From Bacillota bacterium (GTDB lineage: Bacteria > Bacillota > Bacilli > Alicyclobacillales > SLC66): a stretch of 6,177 bases of DNA. The notes under the pieces are model-generated. The model saw only the letters and a program-made list of their open reading frames with translations. It was not told the DNA's origin and did not search any database. The position numbers and the translations under genes are program-made. The stretch is taken from NCBI GenBank assembly GCA_021797415.1, contig JAJZZT010000019.1, forward strand, positions 1 through 6,177, written 5' to 3'. Every line of letters begins with the position of its first letter. The first letter of the stretch is position 1. Shown here in pieces: positions 1-5,405 of the stretch.

Positions 1-2
1 TC

Positions 3-983
3 CGATCTCCCGTGCGTGCACGGCCCGGCGGAAGAAACCGAATTTTGGAAGCTGGGCGGGGAAATCATTGGGAAGCGTCGACGGAAGCGGAGACTGCTGC
101 CGCAATCGAGTTTTTGCGCGAAGAAGCGCCGCATGCAGAGAAGCCTTGGGTTCTCTGGCTAAACTATCTCCCGCCTCATTTTCCATTGATCGCGCCTGAA
201 TCTTTTCTCAGTCTCTATCCGGAAGACGAGATCGGCGACCCCATTGACTTCCCAAGCGCAGCGCATCACCCTGTCCTGGAAGAATTGCGGCTGCACTTCG
301 ATGTGAACAGAATCGACATTCACAGCGCCCGGCGCGCCCGCGCGGCGTATTATGCGCTCTGTTCTTTTGTGGATGCTCACGTTGGGCGGGTGATGGCCGC
401 CCTGACTGAAAGCGGCCTAGAAGACCAGACACTGGTGATTTACACAAGTGATCACGGCGAGATGTTGGGCGATCACGAGTTGTGGTGGAAGAGCGCCATG
501 TACGAACCGTGCGTGGGGATTCCACTGCTGATGAGAGGACCCGCCGTTTCTCCGGATACGATCATCGACACTCCCGTGTCCTTGCTGGATGTGACCGCGA
601 CGATTGCGGACGCGGTGGGGGTGCAAAAACCGAGCCACTGGTGGGGGCAGTCTTTATTGCCCGCTGCAAGGAAGGAGCAGCCACTGCCTGCGGATCGCGC
701 CGTGTTCAGTGAATACCACGCTCACGGGGTCAGTCATGCCATCTTCATGCTGCGCAAGGGACGGTTCAAATACGTCCACTACGTGGGAAGCCCGGCACAG
801 CTCTTTGATTTGGAGCAAGATCCGCATGAGATGGACAACTTGGCGCTAAAACCGCAATTTCAGTCCGTGGCGCGGGAGCTTCAAGATGAACTTCGCTCTT
901 TGGCGGATTTGGAGAGGCTGGATGAGCAAGCTCACAGAGATCAGGAGATGCGGCTGAGGCAGAATCCAATATTTAAAGATTAA
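3..983 (+). CDS. Sulfatase, C-terminal part (5' end outside window)
   Basis: This is a hydrolase of the alkaline phosphatase/sulfatase superfamily, probably removing sulfate from a small organic ester. Visible family signs are KPWVLWLNYLPPHFPLIAP (PPHFP near 172-186), the metal-site block SDHGEMLGDHELWWK (Asp at 450-452, His at 453-455), and the C-terminal LFDLEQDPHEMDNLA near 800-845, typical of choline-sulfatase-like enzymes. The N-terminal third, including the Cys/Ser-x-Pro-x-Arg formylglycine motif, lies left of the window, so cysteine- or serine-type cannot be decided. There is no signal peptide to judge. A GTG at position 12 is in frame but is not a credible start, because the domain is already well under way. 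The first 45-60 bases read better in another frame (FWK, codons rich in third-position G/C), suggesting a one-base slip. The gene ends with TAA, 26 bases from the convergent sulfatase. Superfamily assignment is firm; the substrate is unknown. Confidence 0.9.
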   Translation, partial: RSPVRARPGGRNRILEAGRGNHWEASTEAETAAAIEFLREEAPHAEKPWVLWLNYLPPHFPLIAPESFLSLYPEDEIGDPIDFPSAAHHPVLEELRLHFDVNRIDIHSARRARAAYYALCSFVDAHVGRVMAALTESGLEDQTLVIYTSDHGEMLGDHELWWKSAMYEPCVGIPLLMRGPAVSPDTIIDTPVSLLDVTATIADAVGVQKPSHWWGQSLLPAARKEQPLPADRAVFSEYHAHGVSHAIFMLRKGRFKYVHYVGSPAQLFDLEQDPHEMDNLALKPQFQSVARELQDELRSLADLERLDEQAHRDQEMRLRQNPIFKD

Positions 984-1038
984 ACGAATGCCGAACCCCA
1001 ATCGGGATGCTAATTTTTCCCGATTTTATTCATTCGTT
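983..1038. terminator. Nested inverted repeat between convergent sulfatases, probable terminator
   Basis: An inner perfect 8-bp stem, AATCGGGA (1000-1007) with TCCCGATT (1018-1025), has a 10-base loop. It sits inside an outer perfect 8-bp stem, AACGAATG (983-990) with CATTCGTT (1031-1038). The inner stem is followed on the plus strand by TTTATT, so it could stop transcripts of the left sulfatase. On the minus strand there is no T run. The structure overlaps the last codons of the minus-strand gene (1010-1038), so one arm is also coding. Pairing is certain; function is inferred. Confidence 0.55.
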
Positions 1039-2482
1039 GGCGCATCCAGTCCTCCATCTCTGCGGGCGAGAAGAATGTCTTTTTCCCAATCCGGGGGGTC
1101 ACGGGAACTCCGTGAACATCCTGATACTCGGGCGTCGTTGCCGCAAAAAGGACGGTCTCCATGAGTTGTCCCAGCAAGCCCTCGATCTCATCCTTTCGAT
1201 CTGGATCAGCGAAGAGATTGTTCCATTCATGCGCATCGGATTCCAGATCGAGGAATACAGATTGACTCCGATTTCGCGTGAGCAGCAGCTTACGCGTCAG
1301 GGTGCGGATCATGTATTGTCGGCCTCTGCCCTCTTCAGCAAAAATAAACTCGCGTCCCGCATCGGCAAAAGAAAGATCCAGCCCCTGCGAGTCCGGCGTC
1401 TCTGACACACCGCACGCACGGAGCACCGTTTCGCCGATGTCGATGTGGCTTACCAGTTCTGAATGTCGCGATCCGGCCCGATGAGCCTCTGGAAACTTAA
1501 TGATCAAAGGCACTTTCACGACTGGATCATACATGTAATTTTGCTTCAGCAACAGATGGTGATAACCCAGATAGTCGCCATGATCACTGGTAAAAACAAT
1601 CATGGTGTTCTCATAGAATCCTCTCTCCGCAAGCCGTTGAACCAGCAGTCCGATGTAATGGTCAACCTGAGAAATCGTTCCATAATAGTGCGCCATCGCG
1701 TTTTGCAGCGCGGGTTCCGTGAGAGTTCGATTGTCAAAGTAGCCCCGTTGCATCGCAAAATCGCGCTCCAGCCCCTCCTCTGCCCACCCCGGCAGCAGCG
1801 TGAGCCGCTCGCGGTCATACTTCTCGCTCCACGGAAAGGGCGGGTCAAAGGGATGATGCGGCTTGACAAAACTCACCATGAGAAAATTGCCGTCGCCCTC
1901 CCAGCGATCCAGTTCTTCTATCGCTTTCCTTCCGATCCAAGCTGTAGAATGATGCTCCTCGGCAAGGTCAGATTCCATCGCCCCAAAAGACCGCCAGTAC
2001 TCCTCAGGCGCTTTGACACGATACTCCGCTCTCTGATCCATGATATCGAGTGTATCGAGCAGATCCAAATTTCGCAAATATTCGTGATAATCGTCTTCAA
2101 AACGTCCAGGCCCATCCTGTTCAGCCAAGTGCATCCGATCAAAACCAACATCCATTCTCGCCGGAGTGAGGTGCATTTTCCCCACTGCCGCCGTTTTATA
2201 TCCCCGCGCCCGCAACTGCTTTGGAAAAGTGGGGAGTCCCGGTGGAACAGTCGATCGATTTCCCCATCCGAGATGTTGATGGGGATAGAGCCCTGTCAGA
2301 AGCGAATACCGGGCGGGTGTGCACAGCGGCGCAGTACAAAAGCAGTTGTCAAAGAGCACGCCGCGCTCCGCCAGACTGTCCAGATTCGGCGTTCTGACAT
2401 CAGGATTTCCGGTAACGCCAAGACAATCAAAGCGATGTTGATCTGTCATGACGAGAACGATGTTGGGTAGATTCGTTGGCAT
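1010..2482 (-). CDS. Sulfatase, cysteine-type, complete (490 aa)
   Basis: This is a complete arylsulfatase/choline-sulfatase-like enzyme that hydrolyses a sulfate ester using a formylglycine made from cysteine. The metal-binding start IVLVMTDQHRFD has Asp14-Gln15. The maturation motif is Cys54-Thr-Pro-Ala-Arg58, followed by YSLLTG. Gly-Lys102-Met-His104-Leu matches the conserved GKxHL. KPHHPFDPP (207-215) and SDHGDYLGYHHLLLK (Asp300, His301, Lys313) complete the active site. About 490 residues is normal for the family. There is no signal peptide, so it is probably cytoplasmic and would need a formylglycine-generating enzyme or an anaerobic maturase, neither of which is in the window. The Shine-Dalgarno before the ATG is weak (GATGAGATGATGT), but the start is supported by the motif a few residues in. 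It is not a close copy of the neighbouring sulfatase: the sequences around the shared SDHG block differ (YLGYHHLLLK here, MLGDHELWWK there). The natural substrate cannot be told from sequence. Confidence 0.95.
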   Translation of the reverse strand: MPTNLPNIVLVMTDQHRFDCLGVTGNPDVRTPNLDSLAERGVLFDNCFCTAPLCTPARYSLLTGLYPHQHLGWGNRSTVPPGLPTFPKQLRARGYKTAAVGKMHLTPARMDVGFDRMHLAEQDGPGRFEDDYHEYLRNLDLLDTLDIMDQRAEYRVKAPEEYWRSFGAMESDLAEEHHSTAWIGRKAIEELDRWEGDGNFLMVSFVKPHHPFDPPFPWSEKYDRERLTLLPGWAEEGLERDFAMQRGYFDNRTLTEPALQNAMAHYYGTISQVDHYIGLLVQRLAERGFYENTMIVFTSDHGDYLGYHHLLLKQNYMYDPVVKVPLIIKFPEAHRAGSRHSELVSHIDIGETVLRACGVSETPDSQGLDLSFADAGREFIFAEEGRGRQYMIRTLTRKLLLTRNRSQSVFLDLESDAHEWNNLFADPDRKDEIEGLLGQLMETVLFAATTPEYQDVHGVPVTPRIGKKTFFSPAEMEDWMRQRMNKIGKN

Positions 2483-2536
2483 ACATCATCATCTCATCTG
2501 CTTCAGATTGAAGTCAGGGAGCCAATACACCCGTTA

Positions 2537-2719
2537 AGAGGTTGTTCAAAAAGTGGGCAGAACTCCCCGGCGCATTGCCGCGTCATCGCCAGAAATACTC
2601 CCTCGCTTACCCAAGAACGTACGCTCGGGAACATGGGATAACATCCACTGCACATTCGGTTTATCCCATGTCCCCTTGCACTGCGCAAATCTTACCTGCC
2701 CACTTTTTGAACAGGCTCT
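2537..2719. mobile_element. MITE-like element, 24-bp terminal inverted repeats, TA duplication
   Basis: A non-coding element of about 183 bp is bounded by inverted repeats at 2537-2560 and 2696-2719 that match at 22 of 24 positions (core GTTCAAAAAGTGGGCAG). TA lies immediately outside each end (2535-2536 and 2720-2721), as expected of a TA target duplication made by IS630/Tc1-mariner-type transposases. Inside is a second inverted repeat, 2627-2641 with 2661-2675 (14 of 15 pairs, core ACATGGGATAA), giving a large hairpin. The subterminal sequences also resemble each other (GCGCATTGC and, from the other end, GCGCAGTGC). There is no transposase, so it would need one encoded elsewhere. It lies just upstream of the minus-strand sulfatase start. 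The repeat structure is seen directly; the family is inferred. Confidence 0.75.
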
Positions 2720-2721
2720 TA

Positions 2722-2874
2722 TACCACTTCACCACGCCTTGGTGAACGATACCCATACCTCACAACATCCTAAATATTGGATACTTCAGCCCGGATTGTC
2801 GCTTTCAATGAGAAGGGAGAGGGAAACGCGAAGGAAAACAGCCAATGGTATTGTATCATAGATGGAAATGCTCA
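2722..2874. other. Gene-free stretch between MITE and RNA candidate
   Basis: Beyond the small inverted repeat described separately, no coding frame with a ribosome site or recognisable protein is present. A TATCAT at 2854-2859 could be a -10 box for transcription to the right, but no matching -35 box stands 16-18 bases upstream, so I do not call a promoter. The stretch is purine-rich around 2810-2840. Confidence 0.4.
2728..2746. repeat. Small inverted repeat beside the MITE
   Basis: TTCACCA (2728-2734) pairs with TGGTGAA (2740-2746), a perfect 7-bp stem with a 5-base loop, 8 bases right of the MITE. There is no T run on either side, so a terminator role is weak. It may be an operator or a chance hairpin. 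Confidence 0.3.
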
Positions 2875-2886
2875 GTATCATGATAC

Positions 2887-3071
2887 GAGGGAGTGATCAT
2901 CATGTGATCCAGCCAACGCCATCGCAAAAAGTGGATCCGGGAAGGGAAACAGGATCCAACGATGTTGCGCCAACGTGGCAACGAAAGCCGCGGACACAAG
3001 TGGCGCCGAACAAGAAAGCCGAAAATCGCCGTTCTTACTGCCGGAAAGGGCGTGGGGACGGCGATTTTTTT
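2887..3071 (+). ncRNA. Candidate structured RNA or orphan leader, family not recognised
   Basis: This stretch can form a series of stems read left to right. CATCG (2920-2924) pairs with CGATG (2960-2964), enclosing TGGATCC (2932-2938) with GGATCCA (2952-2958). Next come GTTGC (2964-2968) with GCAAC (2978-2982), sharing one base with the outer stem, then GCCGC (2987-2991) with GTGGC (3000-3004, one G-U pair). The intrinsic terminator follows. GAAAGCCG occurs twice (2983-2990 and 3014-3021). The arrangement resembles a riboswitch-type leader or a free small RNA. I compared it by eye with the conserved cores of TPP, FMN, SAM, lysine, glycine, c-di-GMP, c-di-AMP, guanidine, M-box, T-box, SRP and 6S RNAs and saw no match. 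No gene follows on the plus strand before the end of the convergent DinB gene, so a leader would be orphaned. The 5' end is a guess. Transcription is inferred mainly from the terminator. Confidence 0.4.
3022..3071 (+). terminator. Strong rho-independent terminator
   Basis: AAAATCGCCGT (3022-3032) pairs perfectly with ACGGCGATTTT (3058-3068), an 11-bp stem with a 25-base loop. Seven T (3065-3071) follow the GC-rich part of the stem. This is a textbook intrinsic terminator for rightward transcription. No plus-strand gene lies just upstream: the nearest ends at 983. It therefore most likely ends the candidate RNA before it. Confidence 0.8.
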
Positions 3072-3249
3072 GTTGTGTCATCACGCCTGCTCGATTGTAT
3101 CGGCACGTTTTGTCCCCCGGATCGCCCATGGAATAACTGGAAGCCATTCTTTTGGCATCGAGCCTACTACTGTTATCCCCAAAGTAGGAAGTTGTCGTTA
3201 TTGAACAAAACTGCCTGTTACCTGTAGAAAGGAGCCAATACTATCAGAC
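3072..3249. other. Gene-free spacer after terminator
   Basis: No gene is seen here. CCTACT (3163-3168) and AGTAGG (3183-3188) form a weak inverted repeat. AAAGGAG (3228-3234) looks like a plus-strand ribosome site but is followed by the end of the minus-strand DinB gene and no usable start codon. It may be the remains of a leader whose gene was lost, or chance. Confidence 0.4.
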
Positions 3250-3720
3250 TTAATCCCATATGTTCGGGCGTGGTATTCCTGCACTTCTCATAGATTGAAG
3301 GAACTGACCTGTATGCACGGATTCATGGTACGCAATGCGATTCAACATATCCCCATAGGTTCTAACGTATCCAACATTCGAACGGTCAAGCTCCCGTGCC
3401 AGTAACTCTTCTACAGAAAGGCTTCGGACAAAAGAGATAAAGTCCTCAAAATACGGGACAGACCTAGATATTTCAATCTCAACGCCTGTTATAGGATCAT
3501 GTTCGAATGGTTCCTCATAATGCGGTAATGACTGACCCAACTTTAGCGATTCATGATAGTATACTTGGCTTGTCCAAACATGGCGAATGGTCTCACCAAA
3601 AGAAAATGCCTCGTCATCCGCCTTCCATGTCAACCATTCATCGGGCAAGGCTCGCCACAGTTTGATCGACCTCCTTCGAACCTCTTGGAAATTTAACACT
3701 GCCAGTTCAATCGCATTCAT
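3250..3720 (-). CDS. DinB/YfiT-family putative metal-dependent protein (156 aa)
   Basis: This is a small four-helix-bundle protein of the DinB superfamily, whose members bind a divalent metal with three histidines. Known relatives include thiol-dependent transferases such as bacillithiol transferase and many of unknown reaction. The candidate ligands are His47 (in IRHVWTSQ), His132 and His136 (in AYHESVHTGQFLQSMR); the H-x3-H near the C-terminus is typical. About 150-160 residues is the usual length. A longer start exists at 3735, but a strong GGAGG at 3729-3733 stands 8 bases before the ATG at 3718-3720 and lies inside the longer version, so I choose the shorter one. A promoter candidate is at 3748-3776. 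The gene stands alone, 247 bases downstream of the dehydrogenase in the same direction. The family is clear; the substrate is unknown, and a stress or detoxification role is only an inference. Confidence 0.88.
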   Translation of the reverse strand: MNAIELAVLNFQEVRRRSIKLWRALPDEWLTWKADDEAFSFGETIRHVWTSQVYYHESLKLGQSLPHYEEPFEHDPITGVEIEISRSVPYFEDFISFVRSLSVEELLARELDRSNVGYVRTYGDMLNRIAYHESVHTGQFLQSMRSAGIPRPNIWD

Positions 3721-3728
3721 CTTGACTT

Positions 3729-3733
3729 CCTCC
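3729..3733 (-). promoter_or_regulatory. Shine-Dalgarno GGAGG that fixes the DinB start
   Basis: GGAGG on the minus strand, 8 bases from the ATG at 3718-3720, decides for the 156-residue form over the 161-residue form beginning at 3735. Confidence 0.75.
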
Positions 3734-3747
3734 ATTTCCGCCCCGTC

Positions 3748-3776
3748 TTATAAAATACAAGGTTGTGATCATGCAA
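3748..3776 (-). promoter_or_regulatory. Sigma-A-type promoter candidate for the DinB gene
   Basis: On the minus strand, TTGCAT (3771-3776) is separated by 17 bases from TTATAA (3748-3753), about 28 bases upstream of the DinB start codon. Both boxes are imperfect but correctly spaced. It lies inside the HEPN remnant, which suggests the DinB gene is transcribed independently. Confidence 0.5.
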
Positions 3777-3948
3777 CAACACCGCCTTCAAAGCTTTCTC
3801 GGCGGCTAGTTGAGCGTGATAACACGCGTTGTTGTAAGGTGGGCCAGATATATCCCCAGCCAATTAAAAACGCTTCTTCTCCCCACGGGTTCCAGTTGAT
3901 CGGGTTGGGCGAAGCGATAAGGCACACCCGCATAGGCGTGCCCGTCAT
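3769..3948 (-). pseudogene. Possible DUF255 (YyaL/SPATA20) N-terminal remnant
   Basis: A 59-residue minus-strand frame contains NPINWNPWGEEAF (3868-3906). This closely matches the start of the thioredoxin-fold DUF255 proteins, which carry NPVDWYPWGEEAF about 20 residues from the N-terminus in proteins of more than 600 residues. The next conserved stretch, with the CHWCH motif, is absent. The frame then runs over the HEPN remnant in a different phase and ends at TGA 3769-3771. So only the first 25 or so codons would derive from such a gene, the rest being out-of-phase translation. The stretch begins 20 bases after the stop of the alcohol dehydrogenase. An alternative is that these residues are a decayed N-terminus of the HEPN gene itself. 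The motif match is seen; the origin is inferred. Confidence 0.45.
3921..3942 (-). terminator. Hairpin after the alcohol dehydrogenase, weak terminator candidate
   Basis: On the minus strand, GGCACGCC pairs with GGTGTGCC (one G-T pair), an 8-bp GC-rich stem with a 6-base loop, starting about 25 bases past the dehydrogenase stop. Only TTAT follows, so termination would be inefficient. It may serve as a 3' mRNA stabiliser. Confidence 0.35.
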
Positions 3949-3967
3949 GTGTCGCCGGAATTCCGCG

Positions 3968-5017
3968 TTATGCGTTCCCCATCGTGCTGATGTCGATCAC
4001 AAAGCGATACCGCACATCGGAAGCGAGCACGCGTTCCCACGCCTCATCAATCTGATTGGCGGAAATTACCTCGATCTCCGGAGCAATCTTGTGCTCCGCG
4101 CAAAAGTCAAGCATTTCCTGCGTTTCGCGAATTCCGCCGATCATCGATCCGGCGAATGACCGGCGCCGGCCGATCAGGGAGAATACGTTCAGGGACAACG
4201 GTTCCGGGGGCGCGCCGACGTTGACCAGTGTACCGTCCACCACCAGCAATGAAAGATAGGCGTTCACATCGATCTTCGCGCTCACCGTGTTCACGATGAG
4301 GTCGAACGAACCCGCCAATCTCTCAAATGTCTCCGGATCGCTCGTGGCGTAATAGTGATCCGCGCCGAGGCGCAAACCGTCTTCTATCTTTTTCAGCGTT
4401 TGTGACAGAACGGTGACCTCCGCCCCCATGGCGTGAGCGAGCTTGACCGCCATGTGTCCAAGTCCGCCAAAGCCAACGACAGCAACCTTCTTGCCTGGTG
4501 TGACATCCCAATGGCGCAGCGGTGAGTACGTGGTAATTCCCGCGCACAACAGCGGTGCGGCGACGTCAAGTCCGATGCTGCCCGGAATTCGGACCACGAA
4601 ACCTTCCGTTACCACGATGTGGCTGGAGTAACCGCCCTGGGTATATTGCCCATACCGGTCCATGGCGGCATAGGTGCCTGTATTCCCCTTGAGACAATAC
4701 TGCTCCTCACCCTCGCGGCAGTTATGGCACTCTCCGCATGAGTCGACCATGCAGCCCACTCCCACCCGGTCGCCAACAGAAAACTTCGTGACATCCGAAC
4801 CCACCTCGGTGACGATTCCGGCAATCTCGTGTCCTGTGACGAGGGGATACTGCACCGGGCCCCACTCGCCGCGAGCGGTATGAATGTCGGAATGGCAAAT
4901 ACCGGCGTATTGGATTTCAATGAGGACGTCAAGTGGCTGAAGGTCCCTGCGTTCTATCGTGGTGAGCTGAAATGGCCCGTCAGGACTGAATGTGGCGCGT
5001 GCGTTGGCAGTAATCAT
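3968..5017 (-). CDS. Zinc-dependent NAD(P) alcohol dehydrogenase, CAD/YahK type (349 aa)
   Basis: This is a medium-chain zinc alcohol dehydrogenase of the cinnamyl-alcohol-dehydrogenase branch (like YahK and Ahr), reducing aldehydes or oxidising primary alcohols in the cytosol. Catalytic zinc residues are Cys41 (GICHSDIH), His63-Glu64 (GHEIAG) and Cys158 ([14 protein letters not shown]). Structural zinc cysteines are 94, 97, 100 and 108. The Rossmann motif GFGGLG is at 182-187. The end of the second strand has Ser205 rather than an acidic residue, and Lys209-Lys210 follow. This is the pattern of NADP(H)-preferring relatives. The length is normal and all key residues are present. A GGGAGG at 5025-5030, 7 bases before the ATG, fixes the start. 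It is transcribed away from the exporter gene across a 388-base spacer. The reaction class is secure; the physiological substrate is not, although many relatives act as broad aldehyde reductases. Confidence 0.95.
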   Translation of the reverse strand: MITANARATFSPDGPFQLTTIERRDLQPLDVLIEIQYAGICHSDIHTARGEWGPVQYPLVTGHEIAGIVTEVGSDVTKFSVGDRVGVGCMVDSCGECHNCREGEEQYCLKGNTGTYAAMDRYGQYTQGGYSSHIVVTEGFVVRIPGSIGLDVAAPLLCAGITTYSPLRHWDVTPGKKVAVVGFGGLGHMAVKLAHAMGAEVTVLSQTLKKIEDGLRLGADHYYATSDPETFERLAGSFDLIVNTVSAKIDVNAYLSLLVVDGTLVNVGAPPEPLSLNVFSLIGRRRSFAGSMIGGIRETQEMLDFCAEHKIAPEIEVISANQIDEAWERVLASDVRYRFVIDISTMGNA

Positions 5018-5024
5018 GAAACAA

Positions 5025-5030
5025 CCTCCC
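5025..5030 (-). promoter_or_regulatory. Shine-Dalgarno GGGAGG of the alcohol dehydrogenase
   Basis: A strong site 7 bases upstream of the ATG at 5015-5017 supports that start. Confidence 0.8.
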
Positions 5031-5061
5031 TCGGGTCAATGGCGGCAGTGGCAACTCATAC

Positions 5062-5075
5062 ACCGTCAGAACGGT
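5062..5075 (-). promoter_or_regulatory. Inverted repeat in the dehydrogenase 5' leader
   Basis: ACCGT and ACGGT form a perfect 5-bp inverted repeat with a 4-base centre. It lies just downstream of the expected transcription start of the dehydrogenase, a place where a repressor could bind. The repeat is short and could be chance. Confidence 0.3.
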
Positions 5076-5090
5076 CTCACTTCCCGCACA

Positions 5091-5099
5091 ATTGTACCA
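5091..5099 (-). promoter_or_regulatory. Extended -10 promoter candidate for the dehydrogenase
   Basis: On the minus strand TGG precedes TACAAT (5091-5096), an extended -10 box. No good -35 box is visible 16-18 bases upstream, so it would rely on the extended element. The start codon is about 74 bases downstream. Confidence 0.4.
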
Positions 5100-5322
5100 T
5101 CAGGCGCCTCGCAGCGGGTACCCTCCAAACATTGGATCGCCCCATGCCGTTCTCCGATGGTCTGCCTGATCGCCGCGGATTTTCAGTTTTGTGGAGCGAT
5201 CGCAAGAGTACGATCACGCAGAATTTATCGCGCCTTTCGCCCTATCCGTCTGTCATCATAATCGGGCTATGCGTCATAGCATACCGATTTATCGGTCCGT
5301 TTGGAAGTGGTGTGGATATCAC
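5100..5322. other. Divergent intergenic spacer with palindromes, no gene
   Basis: No recognisable gene is present on either strand. Two neighbouring inverted repeats stand out: GCTATG/CATAGC (5266-5280, 3-base loop) and ACCGAT/ATCGGT (5283-5296, 2-base centre). They lie 27-57 bases upstream of the exporter promoter's -35 box and could be operators or an upstream activator site. Confidence 0.4.
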
Positions 5323-5351
5323 TTGACACTCAGTGTCATTCGTCTCATAAT
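5323..5351 (+). promoter_or_regulatory. Near-consensus sigma-A promoter of the exporter gene
   Basis: A perfect -35 box TTGACA (5323-5328), a 17-base spacer and CATAAT (5346-5351) make a strong promoter, with the start expected near 5358 and the gene starting at 5406. Both boxes are covered by operator-like palindromes, so it is probably repressed at rest. Confidence 0.85.
5324..5338. promoter_or_regulatory. Operator O1, TetR-type palindrome
   Basis: TGACACTCAGTGTCA is a perfect 7-1-7 palindrome overlapping the -35 box and the spacer. The half-site and length suit a TetR/AcrR-family repressor, common regulators of drug exporters. The regulator gene is not in the window. Confidence 0.7.
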
Positions 5352-5365
5352 GTCACTGAGTGTCA
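5351..5365. promoter_or_regulatory. Operator O2, second copy of the palindrome
   Basis: TGTCACTGAGTGTCA is a 7-1-7 palindrome with one mismatched pair. It covers the last base of the -10 box and the expected start of transcription. Its centre is 27 bp from that of O1, so two repressor dimers could bind together and block the promoter completely. Confidence 0.65.
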
Positions 5366-5405
5366 TAATTTCTGTTCAACGTTATCGAGAGGATGGGGAA
5401 AATGG

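Larger units (their letters stand above)
3717..3863 (-). pseudogene. HEPN-domain protein remnant
   Basis: A minus-strand frame open from a TAA at 3864-3866 to a TGA at 3717-3719 encodes 48 residues. They contain ACYHAQLAAEKALKA, almost exactly the hallmark helix of HEPN-domain proteins (usual form ACFHAQQAAEKALKA), preceded by YNN and followed by VLLHDHNL. HEPN proteins of this kind are about 120-135 residues long and often pair with a MNT-type nucleotidyltransferase as a toxin-antitoxin unit. Here the N-terminal helix and its start codon are missing, and the C-terminal part after HDHNL is replaced by unrelated residues. It is therefore a broken fragment. The only possible start is a TTG at 3861-3863 without a ribosome site. 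Its stop overlaps the DinB start as ATGA, probably by chance. No partner antitoxin is present. Confidence 0.7.

Noticed and set aside
1463..2470. 335-residue plus-strand open frame opposite the sulfatase
   Set aside because: It is antisense to a complete sulfatase with all its motifs; the frame is a shadow of its codon use.
2503..2688. 61-residue minus-strand open frame through the MITE
   Set aside because: It runs through the left terminal repeat and internal hairpin, has no ribosome site and resembles no protein family; the sequence is explained as a transposable element.
2887..3071. Assignment of the RNA candidate to a known riboswitch class
   Set aside because: None of the conserved cores I know could be found, so a named class would be invention.
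2878..3147. 89-residue minus-strand open frame across the RNA candidate
   Set aside because: No ribosome site before the ATG and no domain. The strand opposite has the strong terminator and stem series, which explain the sequence better.
2518..3241. 11-bp direct repeat GGAGCCAATAC at 2518-2528 and 3231-3241, bracketing the gene-free region
   Set aside because: Exact 11-mers repeat by chance a few times in a window this size, and neither copy borders a recognisable element.
3587..4159. 190-residue plus-strand open frame across DinB, the remnants and the dehydrogenase end
   Set aside because: It spans the antisense of two good genes with no ribosome site and no family features.
5119..5177. 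Minus-strand frame upstream of the dehydrogenase, containing GAIQCLEGTRCEAPDG
   Set aside because: Only about 40 codons between stops, with no start or ribosome site and no family I recognise; it overlaps the promoter region.
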